Shown: positions 1-13,766, numbered from the stretch's first letter. The stretch: DNA of 64,000 bases from Chinchilla lanigera (GCF_000276665.1 NW_004955404.1:35076799-35140798); one strand, 5' to 3'. Made by a program: numbers and translations. Notes: generated by a model from the sequence alone, not told the origin.

Positions 1-880
1 CTCCTCGATGGAGATGACGGTCTGGCCAGAGGGAGAAGGCAGACCATGCCTCAAGCCCTCTCATTCCTGTTGGACTAACTGGGAGCATGGGTCTGAGCTC
101 TGGGGCCTCCACTTCAGAGGGCAGACCGATCTCCAGTGGTCTCCTTTGCATCGAGGGCATGGCCCATGGGGCCTCTTAGGTAGAACCTCTCTTTTCAAAG
201 GAAAGCTCTATACATTTATACCCTTGAATCTGCAGTGGTGGGGTCTTGCTAATTCCTTGAAAGCATCTCTCAAGGCATCTTTCTTCCTATCCTCCCTGGG
301 CAAAGTATTTGGTTTTCTTTTAGTGGTGCTAATCTCTTTAGCAGCCGCACATCCTTTGGCTTGAATTTTATACACAGTTTTGCCTCAGCCAAAATATACA
401 TTTTATAATTTCTCTGCTTTCCATTTTGCCTCCAATTTTCATTATAAATGTAACTAAAAATGCAGCCAAAGTTATCCAGGCCACAGCCTGAATGTTGGGC
501 TGTCTTGAAATTTTCTCTGTTATAATAGTTCATCCTTATCCTTAATGCATCTCTTACAAAGTCTTAGAACATGGGCAACATGTAGACAAATTTTATGCCA
601 GAGTGTAACATTTATGACCTCTAGTCCAATTACAAAAGAGTCCTTGTTCTCAACTGAAATATTGTGAGTCTGAGTTTAACTGTCTACATTCTTTTCAACA
701 TTATCATCTGAAATCTGACCAGGCTCACCCATTAGACTGTTTGGTACATTCAAAAGCTTCTCTAGGTTGCCTCTCCAAACCTTTCTAAACTCCTTCCACA
801 AACATTTCCCAAAGGCTCTGAACCACATGGTCAGGTAGAGTCACAAGAACTACTTCACTTCTCTGACAAATTTTCTTTAT
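1..880 (-). mobile_element. ERVL-MaLR internal region fragment
   Basis: Read on the minus strand, this resembles the non-coding/degenerate internal region of MaLR retrotransposons, running into an LTR at about 880. On the plus strand it shows the characteristic antisense wording (for example the CTGAGTTTAACTGTCTACAT block near 670, then CTCCTTCCACAAACATTTCC). No intact retroviral frame is present; the open frame at 8-364 has no retroviral similarity that I recognise. The family name comes from pattern recall, not alignment. Confidence 0.55.
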
Positions 881-1145
881 TAGTCAGTTTTCCCACCACT
901 GGGTCCCAATATTGCACACCTAACATTGAAAGAAGGAAACATTTGGTTTAGCTCAAGATTTCAGGCAACTAAGTATATGTAGGCAGGCTCCAAGGCAGAA
1001 ATCTGGTAGCTGTGGTGGAGCCAAACTTCTTAGTTCATGGGACTCAAGAAGCAGAGAAGTGAAAAAATAACAGAGAAGGAAGAGTAAGGAACCATATAAA
1101 GTACCCAGGACCACTCTTTCAAGACCCACCCAGGTATACCCAGGA
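880..1145 (-). mobile_element. ERVL-MaLR LTR next to the internal piece
   Basis: It begins with TTAGTCAGTTTTCCCACCAC (reverse complement of an LTR 3' end) and carries the degenerate AGAAGGAAACATTTGGTTTA and GAAGCAGAGAAG segments typical of MaLR LTRs read in antisense. Together with 1-880 it looks like one 5' LTR plus internal unit on the minus strand, cut by the window edge. Confidence 0.55.
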
Positions 1146-1204
1146 TTGTGCTTTACTAATTTGCTACATGCTTTTTAAATCAATAAAGTGGATGTAGTAG
1201 TATT

Positions 1205-1567
1205 AGTGGTCACTCCATCACTGACAAAATAGATAAGATAATCAGGTTATAAGGAGAAAAGATTTACTGTGGCTCACAATGTGAGAGATTTCAATCCATA
1301 ATAGCTTACTCTTATCATTTTGGGCTGGTGGAGAGCCAGAGCATTATGGTGGGGAATATATGGCAGAGCAAAGTTGCTTACCTCAGTACAGCCATGAGAA
1401 GAGGGGACCATATCCCCTTCAACCAGATCCTCCCACTGACCTTCCTTCCTTCCCATAGACCCCACTTCTTAGAAGTTCTTCAACCCCCCAGTAGTTCCAC
1501 AGCCAGGTGACCAGGCCTTCAACACATGACCTCCTGAAGGAAGTTTAAAATCCAAACCATAACAAGT
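1205..1567 (-). mobile_element. ERVL-MaLR LTR (MT/MLT-like)
   Basis: Antisense LTR with GACAAAATAGATAAG, AGATTTACTGTGGCTCACAA, GCAGAGCAAAGTTGCTTACC and the closing AAAATCCAAACCATAACA, an order typical of MaLR LTRs. It is separate from the copy at 880-1145 and has no coding capacity. Confidence 0.65.
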
Positions 1568-2197
1568 TTGAGAATCTTACACAATTTTATTTCTGAAAGT
1601 ATTTCCTGTCCCCATATATTAAGACCTTAGTCATGCCAATTGGCTATATTCTGACTATACTTCACTCTGCACTCAGGTTTTTTTTCCTGTCTTATCTTTG
1701 TTAGAGTGTTTATAGTACTGTGTTGCATTTGTTATTTATCCATGAGTATTTCTACAGTGAACAATTTCTAATTTGTGTAATTTGCCAACCGAACCACTTG
1801 GCAGAACAAAATAAATTCATATTTCTGGATTCATTTGGTTTCATAAAAAGTCCCTAAACAAATTTACCATTAAATTTAGCAGTTGTGAAAATAGTTTTAT
1901 TATTGAAAGAAATAATATCTTCTTTTTTAGGTTGTTGTTATGCTAGGCACTAAATTTTTCTAATGTAAAATAACATTAAAAGGCAATATGAGCTTTTCGT
2001 GTTTATCAAAGAAGTACAGGGAAAAAACTTATACATTTGGTTTGCTTTTTAGAGGATGAATCATTTTATCGTAAGAATGAAAATTTTAATCGTTCTCAAA
2101 TCCCACTGGTATTGTCATTATATGAGATTGTATTTTAATGTATATGCTACGTACAATTTATTAGTCTTAAAGTCCTTAGATTAAAATGGAGGTAATA

Positions 2198-2286
2198 GGG
2201 GCTGGGGATTCAGCTCAGTGGCACAGCGCCTGTCTGGCAAGGGCAAGGTTGTGAGTTAGATTCCCAGTACTGAAAAAAAAAAAAAA
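2198..2286 (+). mobile_element. ID-type SINE (tRNA-derived), diverged
   Basis: GGGGCTGGGGATTCAGCTCA (A box region), then GTGAGTTAGATTCCCAGTAC (B box region) and an A14 tail. It is more diverged than the young copies at 33358 and 55738. Confidence 0.85.
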
Positions 2287-2473
2287 GTAAAATGAAGGTA
2301 ATAGATAACAGAAGTAAAAGTAAAACTTCAAGGTTTTATCTGATGTTTACATTCTTGTGAAATTATACTATACAAAGACAAAAAAGCAATGAAAGATCTT
2401 TTACTTCCTTGAATAATGAACTTCTTGTTTCTTCATCTAAACCTTCTAGTGGTAGTATTAAAGTAAAATAATA

Positions 2474-2625
2474 CTGGGCACGGTAGTGTACACCTGTAAT
2501 CCCAGCCCTCGGGAGGCTGACGCAGGAGGATCACCACAAATTTGAGGTCAGCTTGGGCTACATAGTAAGCGCAAGTCCAGCCTGAACTACATAGCTTGAC
2601 CCTGTCAAATCCCCCACCCCCAAAA
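2474..2625 (+). mobile_element. B1 SINE
   Basis: It begins CTGGGCACGGTAGTGTACAC and contains TGTAATCCCAGC, GGAGGCTGACGCAGGAGGAT and the internal repeated GGTCAGC/GTCCAGCCTGAACTACATA unit. It ends near a C/A-rich tail. Confidence 0.85.
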
Positions 2626-5600
2626 AGTAAATTAATAATTGAAACATGGAATAGTCACTCAATTAACTAAATATAACAGATATACATGCCTGTATACCTA
2701 TCTGTACCTATATACTTATCAAGCCGTGTGTGTGTGCACAAGCACACATTGCTTAGAAATTTGTCAAATGCATTAGCCTTTATTAGGCTATTTTGTCTAT
2801 ATTAACATATCTACTATATTGTTAAGATGCTTCTTTGACAGATATGTTTATAAACTTGACATTTCTCTGTAAAAGAAAACTAAATGCATGAAGATAGTCT
2901 GAGACTAATGTATCTCACTCGGAAGTACTTTTTAGAAATCTATTACTTTACTTTACACATGTTCTTTGAGAACCTCGTAAATACCAGTCACCATTCACAG
3001 TACAAGGAATACAATATCCAAGAATACAGAGAGGAATCTTAAAGAGTTTGTAGTTCAGTGAGGGGGAGGGGTGCATATACAAGGAAACATTGGATGTGGT
3101 AATAATGCTGGCATGGTATGAACTGAATATACCATGCGCATGAACAGCTCACATAAGATTGAAATAGTTCTACCGCGTCATGAGACATGCCCAACTAAAA
3201 CTGCCATTTCTGCAAGGTTAGAAGTCATAGACAGCCTGGTCCCAATTATCATGGGCCACACCCTCTCAGCCAGGCCCTGCATGAGCTTGCAGAGGCATGG
3301 ACCTTACTCTTCTACCTTCTCCACTAACCATTCAGGAATTTTTATCCACGCTGCCCCTCCTTACTTCCTCTGCCTTTCCAAGTGAGATTCTTCAATGATG
3401 CTACATTTTCTACCTCAAATGCATAATTTCTGCATGATTAAAAAAATCCTCAAAATGTATGTGAGGCATACAGGTTGGAATACATAGAGTGCAAACTAGA
3501 AAAACAACAGAAATTACTTCAATGAAAACAAATAGCTTGATAGTTTATTTAATTTGAATTTTAAAGCAATTTTAAAACTTCCAAAAACAATTTGTCCAAG
3601 TGAAATTTAAAACTTGTGATAAGGAAAATTTAAGCAAGATTTCTCATTTCTGTATTAATTTTTGAGACAACAGATATAGTTGTCATAATGTAGCACACTA
3701 AAATTCTAGTAACTGTAGTTTTATCCATCTGCCATCATTTTTGTGTGCTACAGTGAATGAATGGTTATAACTTGGAAGGTAGATTTTTAAAACTTATATA
3801 TAGTAAAGACTAAAGAATTTACATTGTGTTTTATGCTCTGAGAGTTGCAAAATAGCAGCTGTGCCATTTAAGAATCCTCTTTTCGCCAAGGGAAAAGTGC
3901 TGACAATGACATAAACATACACTCCTAACTTTTTATATTTCCCTAAATCCTAAAAATTAGTGCTCTCCTTTGCATTTTTATATTACCGTGTTATAAAGCA
4001 GTTAGTTTTAAAGGAAAAAGACATAAAATCTCAATAGGTAAAAGGGATATAAAGGTCACTTAATTTAACCTCCTGTCAATATCTTGGGAATAATTTCAGT
4101 AATATTTCTGATGAGATGCTTACCTGCTTTGCAGGCACAACACACGCTCTGTCACGGCAAACCTACTACTGTCCACAACAGCTAACAGGAACTTTTGATA
4201 GATGAATTAAACCTTAATATAATATGCATACACTCACTAGTTCTTTTCAGTACATGGGGATAGTAAATGCATTTAACTTGAAAAGATTGATATTTTAAAA
4301 TTTCAATTTTATCTCTTATAAATAACTTTATATGCTGGATTCACATTTCTAAAGTGGAAACTGAAAACAGAGGCATTCTTTATTACATACCTTATCATTC
4401 ATTCCGACTTAACAAACTTGAAATGTAAACTAAACCTAGCTGAAAATGATCTATTTTGTGATTAGAACAAAGGAAGGGCTTTGTTTATTAATTCAATTTA
4501 TTAATTCACTACGCTTGGAAATAAATTACATGAGATAATCAACCAATCCATAATAAAAAAAAAAAACTCTTGCTAGGCATGGAGGTGATACCAGGAAACA
4601 AGACACAGAGTTCCTTCCCTCGAAGTTTTTATATTAAACACTCTGAAAGAAAGAAACATTTCAGTGGATTTGCTTAATGACAGTTTTCGATGACTTAGAT
4701 TATTTGAAATACTTCCAGTAATTTGTTGTGAGTGGGATGGGTAAAATTTAATTGTTTCAAGCTAGGGCAGCTGAGATGTAGAGTTACTGAGTTTGACCTC
4801 AAGAGAATTTTCACATTCACATACCGTGCTGCTCTCTCTCGAGCTTGTGGTGAGGGGAGGTGCAAGTGAAGGATTTATTAAAGCACACCTGTGCATTGAA
4901 TGAGTCATTCTACTTAGCAAATTATCAGACTTATATAAATGAATTCTTTTGGACCAGCAAGCTGATGTCTAGCTTGGGCAGTACACCTGCAGCCTGCCGC
5001 TTGCTGTCAGAGCAGAGCAGTAAGCAAGTACTGCAGAAACTCAGAGCTGGGAGGGGGCATACGAGGGCAGTTCGGGCAAAAGTAAGGTCTGACATGGAGG
5101 AGAATGATTTGAAAAGCTCAGTACAGTTTTTGCACTGGAAAATGAGGCAAACTCGTGGTTAGGAGTTCAGAATAAGGAAATTCAGGAGAAACTATATTGG
5201 CACAAGTGCAAAAGATACATAGCAATATTGAGGGTTTAGTGGAAAAGTGGGTAAGTCAAGAGATCTGTCCTTTCTGTAGTGAATGTCTTGGTCAGTAGTT
5301 CTATTTCTTTTTTTTTAATAATCTTTAAGTGAGCTTTATAATTTACTCCACTGAATGCAGCTATCAATGTAAAAGTGATACTCTGAAGGCTGACTATCTG
5401 TCACAAGGGAAGTACAAACTTTGTTGATACCATGACATTTGTTAAAACTATACTGTAGAGAAATTTCTGGAGGATTTTCTGCATAGACTACTTAATTTTT
5501 TCGTATTATTAAATGTATATGATACTCATGGTTTGAGTTCTCTAATTCCATTTAAGGAGATACTGGAGCTTTGTTTCTGGGATGGGTACCTTAAGGAATA

Positions 5601-5829
5601 AGTGACCATATGTGTCAGTGGAATTAGATAGTTTGAGCAGACACTGACTATTTAAGAAGTCCATTGGCTGGATTTTAAGGAGTAGGTCCATTTTTAAACA
5701 AGAACAGAAGTGAAATTGAAAATTTCTATATATTTTCTCCCTAAGATAATTTTTAAGTAATTATTTCTTTACCTATCTGAACACACATACACCATATATT
5801 TTTGAAATGCATATGAATATTTTGTATTT

Positions 5830-6070
5830 ATATTTCCTGGTGCTCTAAAGCAAGGCTATCTGAGTTGAAATCCAGGCTGTTGTCTTTACTATAGCTGATT
5901 TACTGTCACAAGGGAACCTTTTTTTTTTTTTTTTATTTCTAGCTACTCCTGTGTGAAATGAGGATAACACTAGTAACAATCTAACGGAAATGTGGTGGGG
6001 ATGAAATGAGTCAATGTGTGTAGAATGTTTAGAACATAGCTTTGTGCCCATAAGAAGTAGCCAATCTGTG
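5830..6070 (+). repeat. MIR (ancient SINE)
   Basis: Diverged MIR with the successive consensus blocks GAGTTGAAATCCAGGCTGT, GTGAAATGAGGATAACACTA, GATGAAATGAGTCAATGTGT and TTAGAACATAGCTTTGTGCC. It is interrupted by a T tract at 5918-5935. Confidence 0.75.
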
Positions 6071-7079
6071 CCAGCTATTTGGGTCATAATGATGATGATG
6101 ATCGTCGTATCAGTGTTGCTGCCTCTTTGAAAGATGAATGACTTCAGAGAATCTTTACAGAATAGCATCACTTTTCTATTTTTTATAATACACAATTTCA
6201 AATATACATAAAATTAGAACAGGGTAATCAACCCCTATAACCACCATTCAGCTTTAACAATGATCTACTTAAGACCAATCTTGTTTCTTGATTCTTCTAC
6301 TATTTCTCCCCTCCATAATTTTGAAACAAATCCAAAACATTTAATTTTTTATCTTTTCCACTTTTCGTTATGCTTTCATCAAATTTTTTCCTTTGTGTAT
6401 TTTCAGAATGTAAACTTTAAAAATAGAGATACATTTCCTCAAATAACAAACATTGTCTTTATCATTCTGAATTCCCAGAATACTTATTACATACCTACTT
6501 AGGCTTCGTAGTTATCATATATGCGTGTATGTATATTTATGGGTATGTTTATTTTCAGAGTCATGCAAAATGTTCTCCCTTGTATTTCCTTTTGCTAGAC
6601 ACTATAACATTTAATGAAAAATACCTGAGAATCTACAAATTTTGGTTTGAAAAGTTTTGAGTCAATCACTTAATTTACTTGTTTCCTCTGAAAAACTGAA
6701 GAGTATAGACCAAGTGGCTTCTAAAAATAATTGTTTTAAATTCCATGAAAATTTTAGCCTAAAACTCCTGGGGAAAACAGTTTAAATAATCCAGTACTCA
6801 AGAGCTATTTTATATTTTAAGGAAATCATTTGGGAGGTGTTCTGTTTTGCTCACTTAGCAATAGTACTCATCTTCTGTTTGAACATTCCTAAATGAATTA
6901 GAACGGTGAAGCAGTGACAAAAAAACAGGATTATCGCACCCTAGCACCCTGCAATGGTGCTCCCGGATTCTCCTCCCTTTTGATTTACTTTTACAGCAAT
7001 ATTAATTTTGAAAAGGCCTTGGATTATGGGACACTCCCCCAACCTCACAGAAAAAAATCTCAAAGCACATGTCAGAAAC

Positions 7080-7165
7080 TCATTTTTGGCAGATGTAAAT
7101 TTAAGTAAATTGGCCAAGGTCACAGCACAATAAGGGCAGAGTTATCAAGGGAATGCAGTTTCCTG
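7080..7165 (+). repeat. Old MIR/L2-class fragment
   Basis: A short stretch with AATTGGCCAAGGTCACAGCA and GGGCAGAGTTATCAAGGGAA, resembling the 'protected by hydrolysed consensus' type block (GAAACTGAGG...CAAGGTCACACAGC) seen in mammal-wide repeats. It is heavily decayed. Confidence 0.4.
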
Positions 7166-8090
7166 CTTTTTCCACCATCCATGAAATTAGAGTAACTCCA
7201 CCCCTGAAAATGAAAGAGTTTACTTTTTATCTGAAATTATAAACTATGATTTGGAGATTTAAGCTTTCACAAGTGGTCTTTAGGGCTACAAAATGTTTAT
7301 GTGTGCATTATTCAACTACTATTACTGCACATATTACAACCTATACAATTTGTTTTAAAAGGAGAGTGCATTTTTTGTTTGAGCTGAACCATCAGATTTT
7401 CTTTTTATGTGGCATGACATGATGAAGAAGCTATCTGTAGAAATAAAACTAGTTCACTTTCTATGGGCGAGCGCAGACTGTAAAGTAGATTATTAAAGTA
7501 CACAGAAATAGAAAATTAGATCAGAAATGATGTTTTACTGTGAGGTCTTCTTTGGGCCTTATAAAATGAGAAAGAACTAACCTTGTTCTATTTCTGAGTC
7601 CTGAAAAAAGCCTTGTAGCAGGCATATCACCTTTAATTAGGTTTCTGCTTTTGGGAAGCATTTTACCAGCCCCCTTTCATTTATTTTTAATGATGTTATC
7701 ACTAACAGGCAAACAGTCCCTTAATAAAACAAAAACAGTTTCTATATAAAGCCTGGTGTACATGTCCTGAGTCAGTCATCTAAAAACAAATGTTATGATT
7801 GTTTCCCTTGTGCTCTTAGAACCCTTAATGGCCCTACTGTGCAGATATGCAAAACATCAGCCAAGGAAATATAACCGTGTCTGTTATGCAGCTTTCAATA
7901 AATGCTTTTCCATATTCACATGCAGTATCAGCAGTAAGGCTGAACCTACAGGGTCATAGAATAGACAGAAAGGTCAATCAAGTGGATCTTTTCAACGTAA
8001 GCTATTCCAGCTCTTTTTGAAACACTTGTTACCTTAAGAAAGAAGCAGAGATCAAAGCTACCCAAAACTTTTGAAAATTAGGTCGACTGA

Positions 8091-8092
<2 letters not shown>

Positions 8093-8140
<48 letters not shown>
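8093..8140. repeat. (TG)24 microsatellite
   Basis: Uninterrupted TG dinucleotide run in the intron, likely polymorphic. Confidence 0.98.
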
Positions 8141-8141
<1 letters not shown>

Positions 8142-8629
8142 ACATGCGCTAGATGTTATTCTACCTTTAACAAGAAATCTCAAGTTTTGGAAGGAATAAA
8201 AAAGGTATACACAAATACCTGAGTGGTTCTTAAGTCTTCTTAATTATCTTCTCAGATGAATTTTCAGTCAGCGCCGAGTTTAGAAATATTAGAGTACAAC
8301 TTCATCCCAGAATTTTCTTCACACAGAAACCTCTAAAACATATACAGAAAAACTAGAAATTCAAGACTCTGTTTTGAGAGTAGTGGCAGAAAATATGTTT
8401 TTCCAATTACTGTTTATTGGAATGATTAGAGTTCCTCATTTCTTTGAGCTGTTATCCCTGCCTGGTTTCCTCACTCAAACCTGCTTGGTTTCCTCAGTTC
8501 TTCTGTCTCTCTCATGTAACCCAAATATAATTTCTTTATTTTTTCTGAGTAATAACTAGATGTCATTTAAATCATTCTTTTGGTACATACCTTTACTTAG
8601 ATTGTAATTGCATGCTTCAAAATATATCT

Positions 8630-8830
8630 TCCTAGCCATGTATGATGGCACATAATTCCAGCACTATAATCCCAGCATTCTGGGAGGCAGAGGTAGAAGG
8701 ACTGCAAGTTTGAGCCCAGGCTAGGCAATTCAGTGAATTAGTGAGATCTCATCTTAAAATTAAAAATAGGGAAGCTGGGGGTTGGGGATGAATCTCTATG
8801 CAAAAATCCTGGGTTTAATCCTCAGTAACA
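8630..8830 (+). mobile_element. Dimeric B1-ID type SINE, old
   Basis: A B1-like left half (TATAATCCCAGCATTCTGGG, GGCAGAGGTAGAAGGACTGC, GTGAGATCTCATCTTAAAAT) is joined by an A-rich linker (AAATTAAAAATAGG) to an ID-like right half (GCTGGGGGTTGGGGATGAAT, CTGGGTTTAATCCTCAGTAA). This is the architecture of rodent B1-dID dimers. Confidence 0.65.
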
Positions 8831-8951
8831 CACACACCTTATTCCTACAGCATCCTCCTAACTCAGGATAATATCTGTGAAATTGTCTTGTAATTAAGAG
8901 TGGTTCTCCAAGATGAATATATTTTTTACTTTTATATCCATGTGGTATAAC

Positions 8952-9042
8952 TTTTTTTTTTTTTTTCCCGGTACCAGGGATCCAACTCACGGCCTTGCAC
9001 TGCGGGTCAGGCACTGTACCGCTGAGCTAAATCCCCAGCCCC
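8952..9042 (-). mobile_element. ID SINE, antisense
   Basis: A poly(T) start, CCCGGTACCAGGGATCCAAC, then GCTGAGCTAAATCCCCAGCC on the plus strand. It is flanked by the target-site duplication TGGTATAACTT on both sides. Confidence 0.9.
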
Positions 9043-9989
9043 TGCACATGGTATAACTTAAGATGGGAACAAACTTTGCATTTGTGCATTCCTCCAGTTT
9101 TTGCCTCCTTGACTTCATTCACATATTTTTTCTTCAGAAGTTAGGAGAAGCTTACACCATGTGGGGTGGCTGAAAGTACAAGTATGTTCTCTCTTCATCT
9201 AAGTAGTAGCCCCCAACTTTCATCCGCTTCTTAAAGGTGAACTATCCAGATGGTATTTGCATATATGTCTGCAATGGTAGTTGTAATAAGCACGCAGTGA
9301 ATATTTTATGAATCACATTAAGTAAAATTACAAGCTTGGTGTATTTTTTAAGAAAATCTCCTGCATCTGCAAACATAGACCTTGCATAGGTTTTACCTTT
9401 ATTCTCCCAAACTCAAAATCCAAAGTCCTAGTGCTGTTTGATATATATCCACAAAATCTTTTAAGTGTTTTTAAAGTACCTCCTCCTCTATTTCTATGAT
9501 ATCTATACTTTTCTAAATAAGTCAACACAAATTTCCTCCAGTTTCTGCTCTTAAAGAAAAACTGATATACTAGTTCATAGCCTTAGCCCTTTTTCAATTT
9601 ATTTCTAGCACAGTTAATGTTTACTGTTCACCAAGCTAACCCAGGTTTAGCTTATACAAAGTAACTGCTGTATAGAGAAATAATTCTGTTATCACCATGA
9701 TGCATTTTTATTACCAGCGCTATCAGAAAGAAAGAATACAGAAACCACAGGCCTATCACACGAAATAAAGGGTTTCCTCAGTGCCACATGGAGACCAAGT
9801 TTCCAAAATGAAATTTATAAGAGATTTGATTAATCATTCTATTGGCCAAAATGTATATTTCAGTTAAAATTTCATTATATGCTTTATTGTAATATTTCAT
9901 AAAGTACTTTCACAAATATAATCTGATTGATATAAACTATAATCCTTTGAAATCGTAATCATCTTTCTTTTCTTAGTGATACATGTTTG

Positions 9990-10985
9990 TACTACATGAT
10001 TAAGTCTACCAAGAGGAGTTTCTACATCTACATATTTTAATTCTTTTCCGTCACCTCCCCTTTCCCGCATCCTGAATCTTTCTAACTCTTCTTCCCCTTT
10101 GCATTTGCAAAAGCTCCATATCCATTTTTTCTCAACTATTTTTAAAAATCCTTTTTTCCTGCCTTCCCTCCTCTCTGCCTCCATCCCTTCTTCCTCTTCC
10201 CATTTGAAAAAGATCTTTCTACTTCCTAAGTTCTCTTTTATTTTGGTCTTTATTCACATTCCAGGTTTCTCCCATAAGAGAAACCATGTGATATTTAAAC
10301 TCATGTGACTGATTTATCTCACTTAACAGTATGGGATCAAGGTGCATCCATTTTCCTACAAATGTCTCAAATTTAATTTTCTTTATGGCAGAGTAGCACT
10401 CCACTGAATATAAATACCACATTTTCTTTATCCATTTATCTGCTGGCGGGCATATGGGCTGTTTCTAAGATTTAGCTGTTATAAACTGTGCTGGTATAAA
10501 CATGGGCAGGCATGTAGCATTGTAGTATGGGACCTTAACTCTTTGGGGAAGATACCTAGAATGTGAATAGCTGTGTCAAGTGGAATTTCTGGTCTTAGTT
10601 TTTGTGGAATGCTCCATACTGGTTTCTGTACTACTTTACATTTCCACCAAAAGTGAAATAGTGTTCCTTGTGCCTCCACAGCCTCATTAGCATTTGTTAA
10701 TGGTTGATTTCATTATTCTAGCCACTGTTTATGGGATGAGATGGAAACTCAGTGTTGTTTTAAATTGCATTTCTTGAATGGCCATCAGTGTTGAACATCT
10801 TTCCCTGTATTTATTGACCATTTGCACTTCTTCATTTGAGATGTGTCTGTTCATTTCAGATGCCCATTTTTGGGTTGGGTCTTTAAATTAGGGGGAGTTT
10901 AATTTTTTGAGTTCTTTTATAGTCTAGCTTTTACTTCTCTTTTTGATAAATAAATCTAGTATGTGTCATGTAAAGAGATAGCTCT
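9990..10985 (-). mobile_element. LINE-1 3' end fragment, antisense
   Basis: The plus strand is the reverse complement of the L1 ORF2 end and 3' UTR. It has the C/T-rich 3' UTR (10040-10200), then TTTATGGCAGAGTAGCACTC, CACATTTTCTTTATCCATTT, GCTGTTATAAACTGTGCTGG, TTTACATTTCCACCAAAAGT and TTTAAATTGCATTTCTTGAA in the usual order. The frame is degenerate and 5' truncated. Confidence 0.88.
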
Positions 10986-11901
10986 GTTGCTCTACTATTT
11001 GCCAGAACTTTGCAGACCCCTGATCAGAGTGCATACTTGCAGAATCTAGCACTGTTTGTTCTTCAAATTGCCATAGGTGATTCACATCTAAGATTACATT
11101 GCCAATTTTATTAAAACTTTTGTAATAATATTAAATCAATAATTTGAAGAAAGCTTAAAGTCAAATATGTAATATGTAATATGTAATTCAAACCCAAAGT
11201 GAAATAAGTCTTATTGTAAAGCACCTCTACATATTTTATACACATTGGAAAATACATAAAAGTCATGTGAATCTGAATGTAATGTTTCCTCATTTGTAAG
11301 AATTCCTTCTTTGCTCAAGTGAAAATAGAAAAAAATTCTGTGGTATTTTCAGACCTAAGATTAAATTTTGGGCTCTGATCATTCAAATTTGCTTTCAGGT
11401 CTTTTGTCAAATTAAACTCATAGTGCATAAAGTAGGACTGAACCAGTATTCAAGTTATAATTGAGCTCAGTTTAAATGTCTGTGTCTTATGTATAGATAC
11501 GGTATTCAAATTTTTTCATAAGCACAAATCCTTAATTGGTAGATTATTCATGCCTCTACTCCAATTGAAATCTTGGCTGATGAGTCTTTGAAAAAAAGCA
11601 GAAATGTATCTTTTTACACATTTGCAATGCAGATGTATTAAAACAACCAAGAAACATTCATCTTTTTGATAAAGAATTATCCACTTCTGAATGTAAAGTA
11701 CCATATTCTCCAGAATTTTTGTCAATTTTTTAACTCCATACAAATTCCCAAACTCTTGTAAAGATATAATTTGGAGACTTTCACATTGAGATGAATAGTT
11801 ATGAATCCCCTTAAAATGAATAACTTTCTAATAGTGAGTATTGTTCCACTTGGAATTTACAATGTGATAAAAGACATTAGAAATCAACACACACAGATAC
11901 A

Positions 11902-11902
<1 letters not shown>

Positions 11903-11937
<35 letters not shown>
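11903..11937. repeat. (CA)n microsatellite
   Basis: AC run of about 17 units. It creates a Thr-His repeat in a chance open frame, which is not a gene. Confidence 0.97.
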
Positions 11938-11940
<3 letters not shown>

Positions 11941-12956
11941 ATGCACACAAGAAAGAATATGTAATTCAAACCCAAAGGGATTAGTTATGAAAATAACAAC
12001 TGAGTTTGATTTTATTAACAGGAAAGAAAACATTTTAAAAGTAGAGGCTCATTATTTTTTTAAACATCGTTGTTCCTTAGGATATCCTGCTAAATTGTTA
12101 TGCGTGATAAGATTGGAGGGGGAGAAAAGCTTGTCTTACAGAGTTATCAATCTTACTGATGGTCACTTATTAAAAAGTGACTTAAATATGAGTAGAATTG
12201 TGAGATACTGTGATGAGGATAAAATATCACTTTTTCACCCTTAGAGTTTTAAAATTTAAAAAATATATTTCTTTCATTTACACCTTCTTTTTTATCTATT
12301 ATTCAAATTGATTATATGTGGTTAAAATGTCAATATATTTTTATGATATAGTTGTTAGGATTCTAATCAGTACTTTTTCTGGTTAAAAAATAAATTTTTT
12401 TTTTTTAGAAAATCACTGTATTTGTTGTAACAGAATTAAACCTTGAGACTCTATAAAAATTAATAACTAGTCTTTGTAGGTGTTTAAGAATAACAACTCT
12501 AGAGTAGTAACATTAGCTTGTCTCTTCTAGCATTTGAGGCTGTCTACATTGCCTAACTTGGGCAGCAGTAGTCTAGTTCCTACCTCTTCAAAATGTCTCT
12601 TTCATTTCTTTGTGTCTTATTATTTAAAATCTCCCTGTGCTTTTGCCTTACAACACTTATGAATTAATAAATCCTGAGGTGAGCGATTTCCTAATCTCGT
12701 TTCTTAATTATTTATGTGAAAGGCCTTTTTTCCCCAAATAATATGATGTAACCAGGTTTCCGTAACTAGACATGGACATATATTTTGATGGTCAAAATTC
12801 AACTCATGACAGGCACCTAAAGGAATTGCTTGTATAGCTCTTCCAACTTTGTAGAATTAGTCTGCAGTTCTTTAAAATAAAATATACAAACAAAAATATA
12901 TATTAAATTGACAAATGGTATAATAATTCCAAAATTGGGGTGTCTGATGAGCCAAA

Positions 12957-13106
12957 TTTATTTATTTAGTGACAAGGTCTCACTGTACAGTTCAGGTGGT
13001 GCTTGAACTCACTGTATAATTCATACTGGCCAAAACGCTTCTAGCAATCCTCCTGCCTCAGCCTCTCAAGTGTTGGGATTACAAGTGTGCACCACCCTGC
13101 TGGGCT
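12957..13106 (-). mobile_element. B1 SINE, antisense
   Basis: On the plus strand: GACAAGGTCTCACTGTACAG, ATCCTCCTGCCTCAGCCTCT, GTGTTGGGATTACAAGTGTG and CACCCTGCTGGGCT. It has the internal duplication and moderate divergence. Confidence 0.85.
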
Positions 13107-13735
13107 GAGCCAACCTCCTTTTAAAGATTAACTTTAAAAATACATGAAGATAGAACAATTTAAAACAAGATGTTTTGTGAATTTTTGCTTCATAATTATT
13201 CACACTTTAAAGTCAGTGGAGATTATGTGACATCAAAAGTGCCATAATTTTTGATCTCTAAAGGTTTTGCCTTAATCTTCTTTGAGCATTTAGAATATCA
13301 AATGTCACTTTTATATAAAAAGTGAGAACTGTATTCTCAACCTTATAGTCTTTGTACAAAGAAGTAAAAACGGTTTCTGATGATGTTAATTGTCATAAAA
13401 TGACTAGCTTTTTCTTAGTAGAATATTGATGTCCAAAGGAATATTTTTGGTTTGTTTAAACTTTAATTATTTGTCTTCTTTTAAAAGGTGTGTATCGATC
13501 TTAAGGATCATCCCTTTCATCTTATTTTTAAGTGGTCATTGTGCCCTAAATTTGATTGTTTCTTACCTATATATTGAATTATAGTGGCCTTATGTAGTAT
13601 TACTGTGTACAATGATAAATGAATGAATGAATCACACACATTTTTACCCAGTGAGTGTTCTCTCTCACAGTGCTGGAACTAAGAGGACTGATGTTCCATT
13701 GAAACAATAACATAAAAACTGTGCCTATGTTCATG

Positions 13736-13761
<26 letters not shown>
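13736..13761. repeat. (CA)13 microsatellite
   Basis: Short CA run followed by degenerate CA-rich sequence. Confidence 0.95.

Positions 13762-13766
<5 letters not shown>

Noticed and set aside
8..364. 118-codon open frame with a hydrophobic end
   Set aside because: It lies antisense to a MaLR internal region and has no recognisable protein match.
4860..5162. 100-codon open frame
   Set aside because: No similarity recognised; it ends in sequence reminiscent of old repeats (GAAAATGAGGCAAACTCG).
11801..12244. 147-codon open frame
   Set aside because: It runs through a CA microsatellite (Thr-His repeat) and otherwise AT-rich intron; no family similarity and no splice context.
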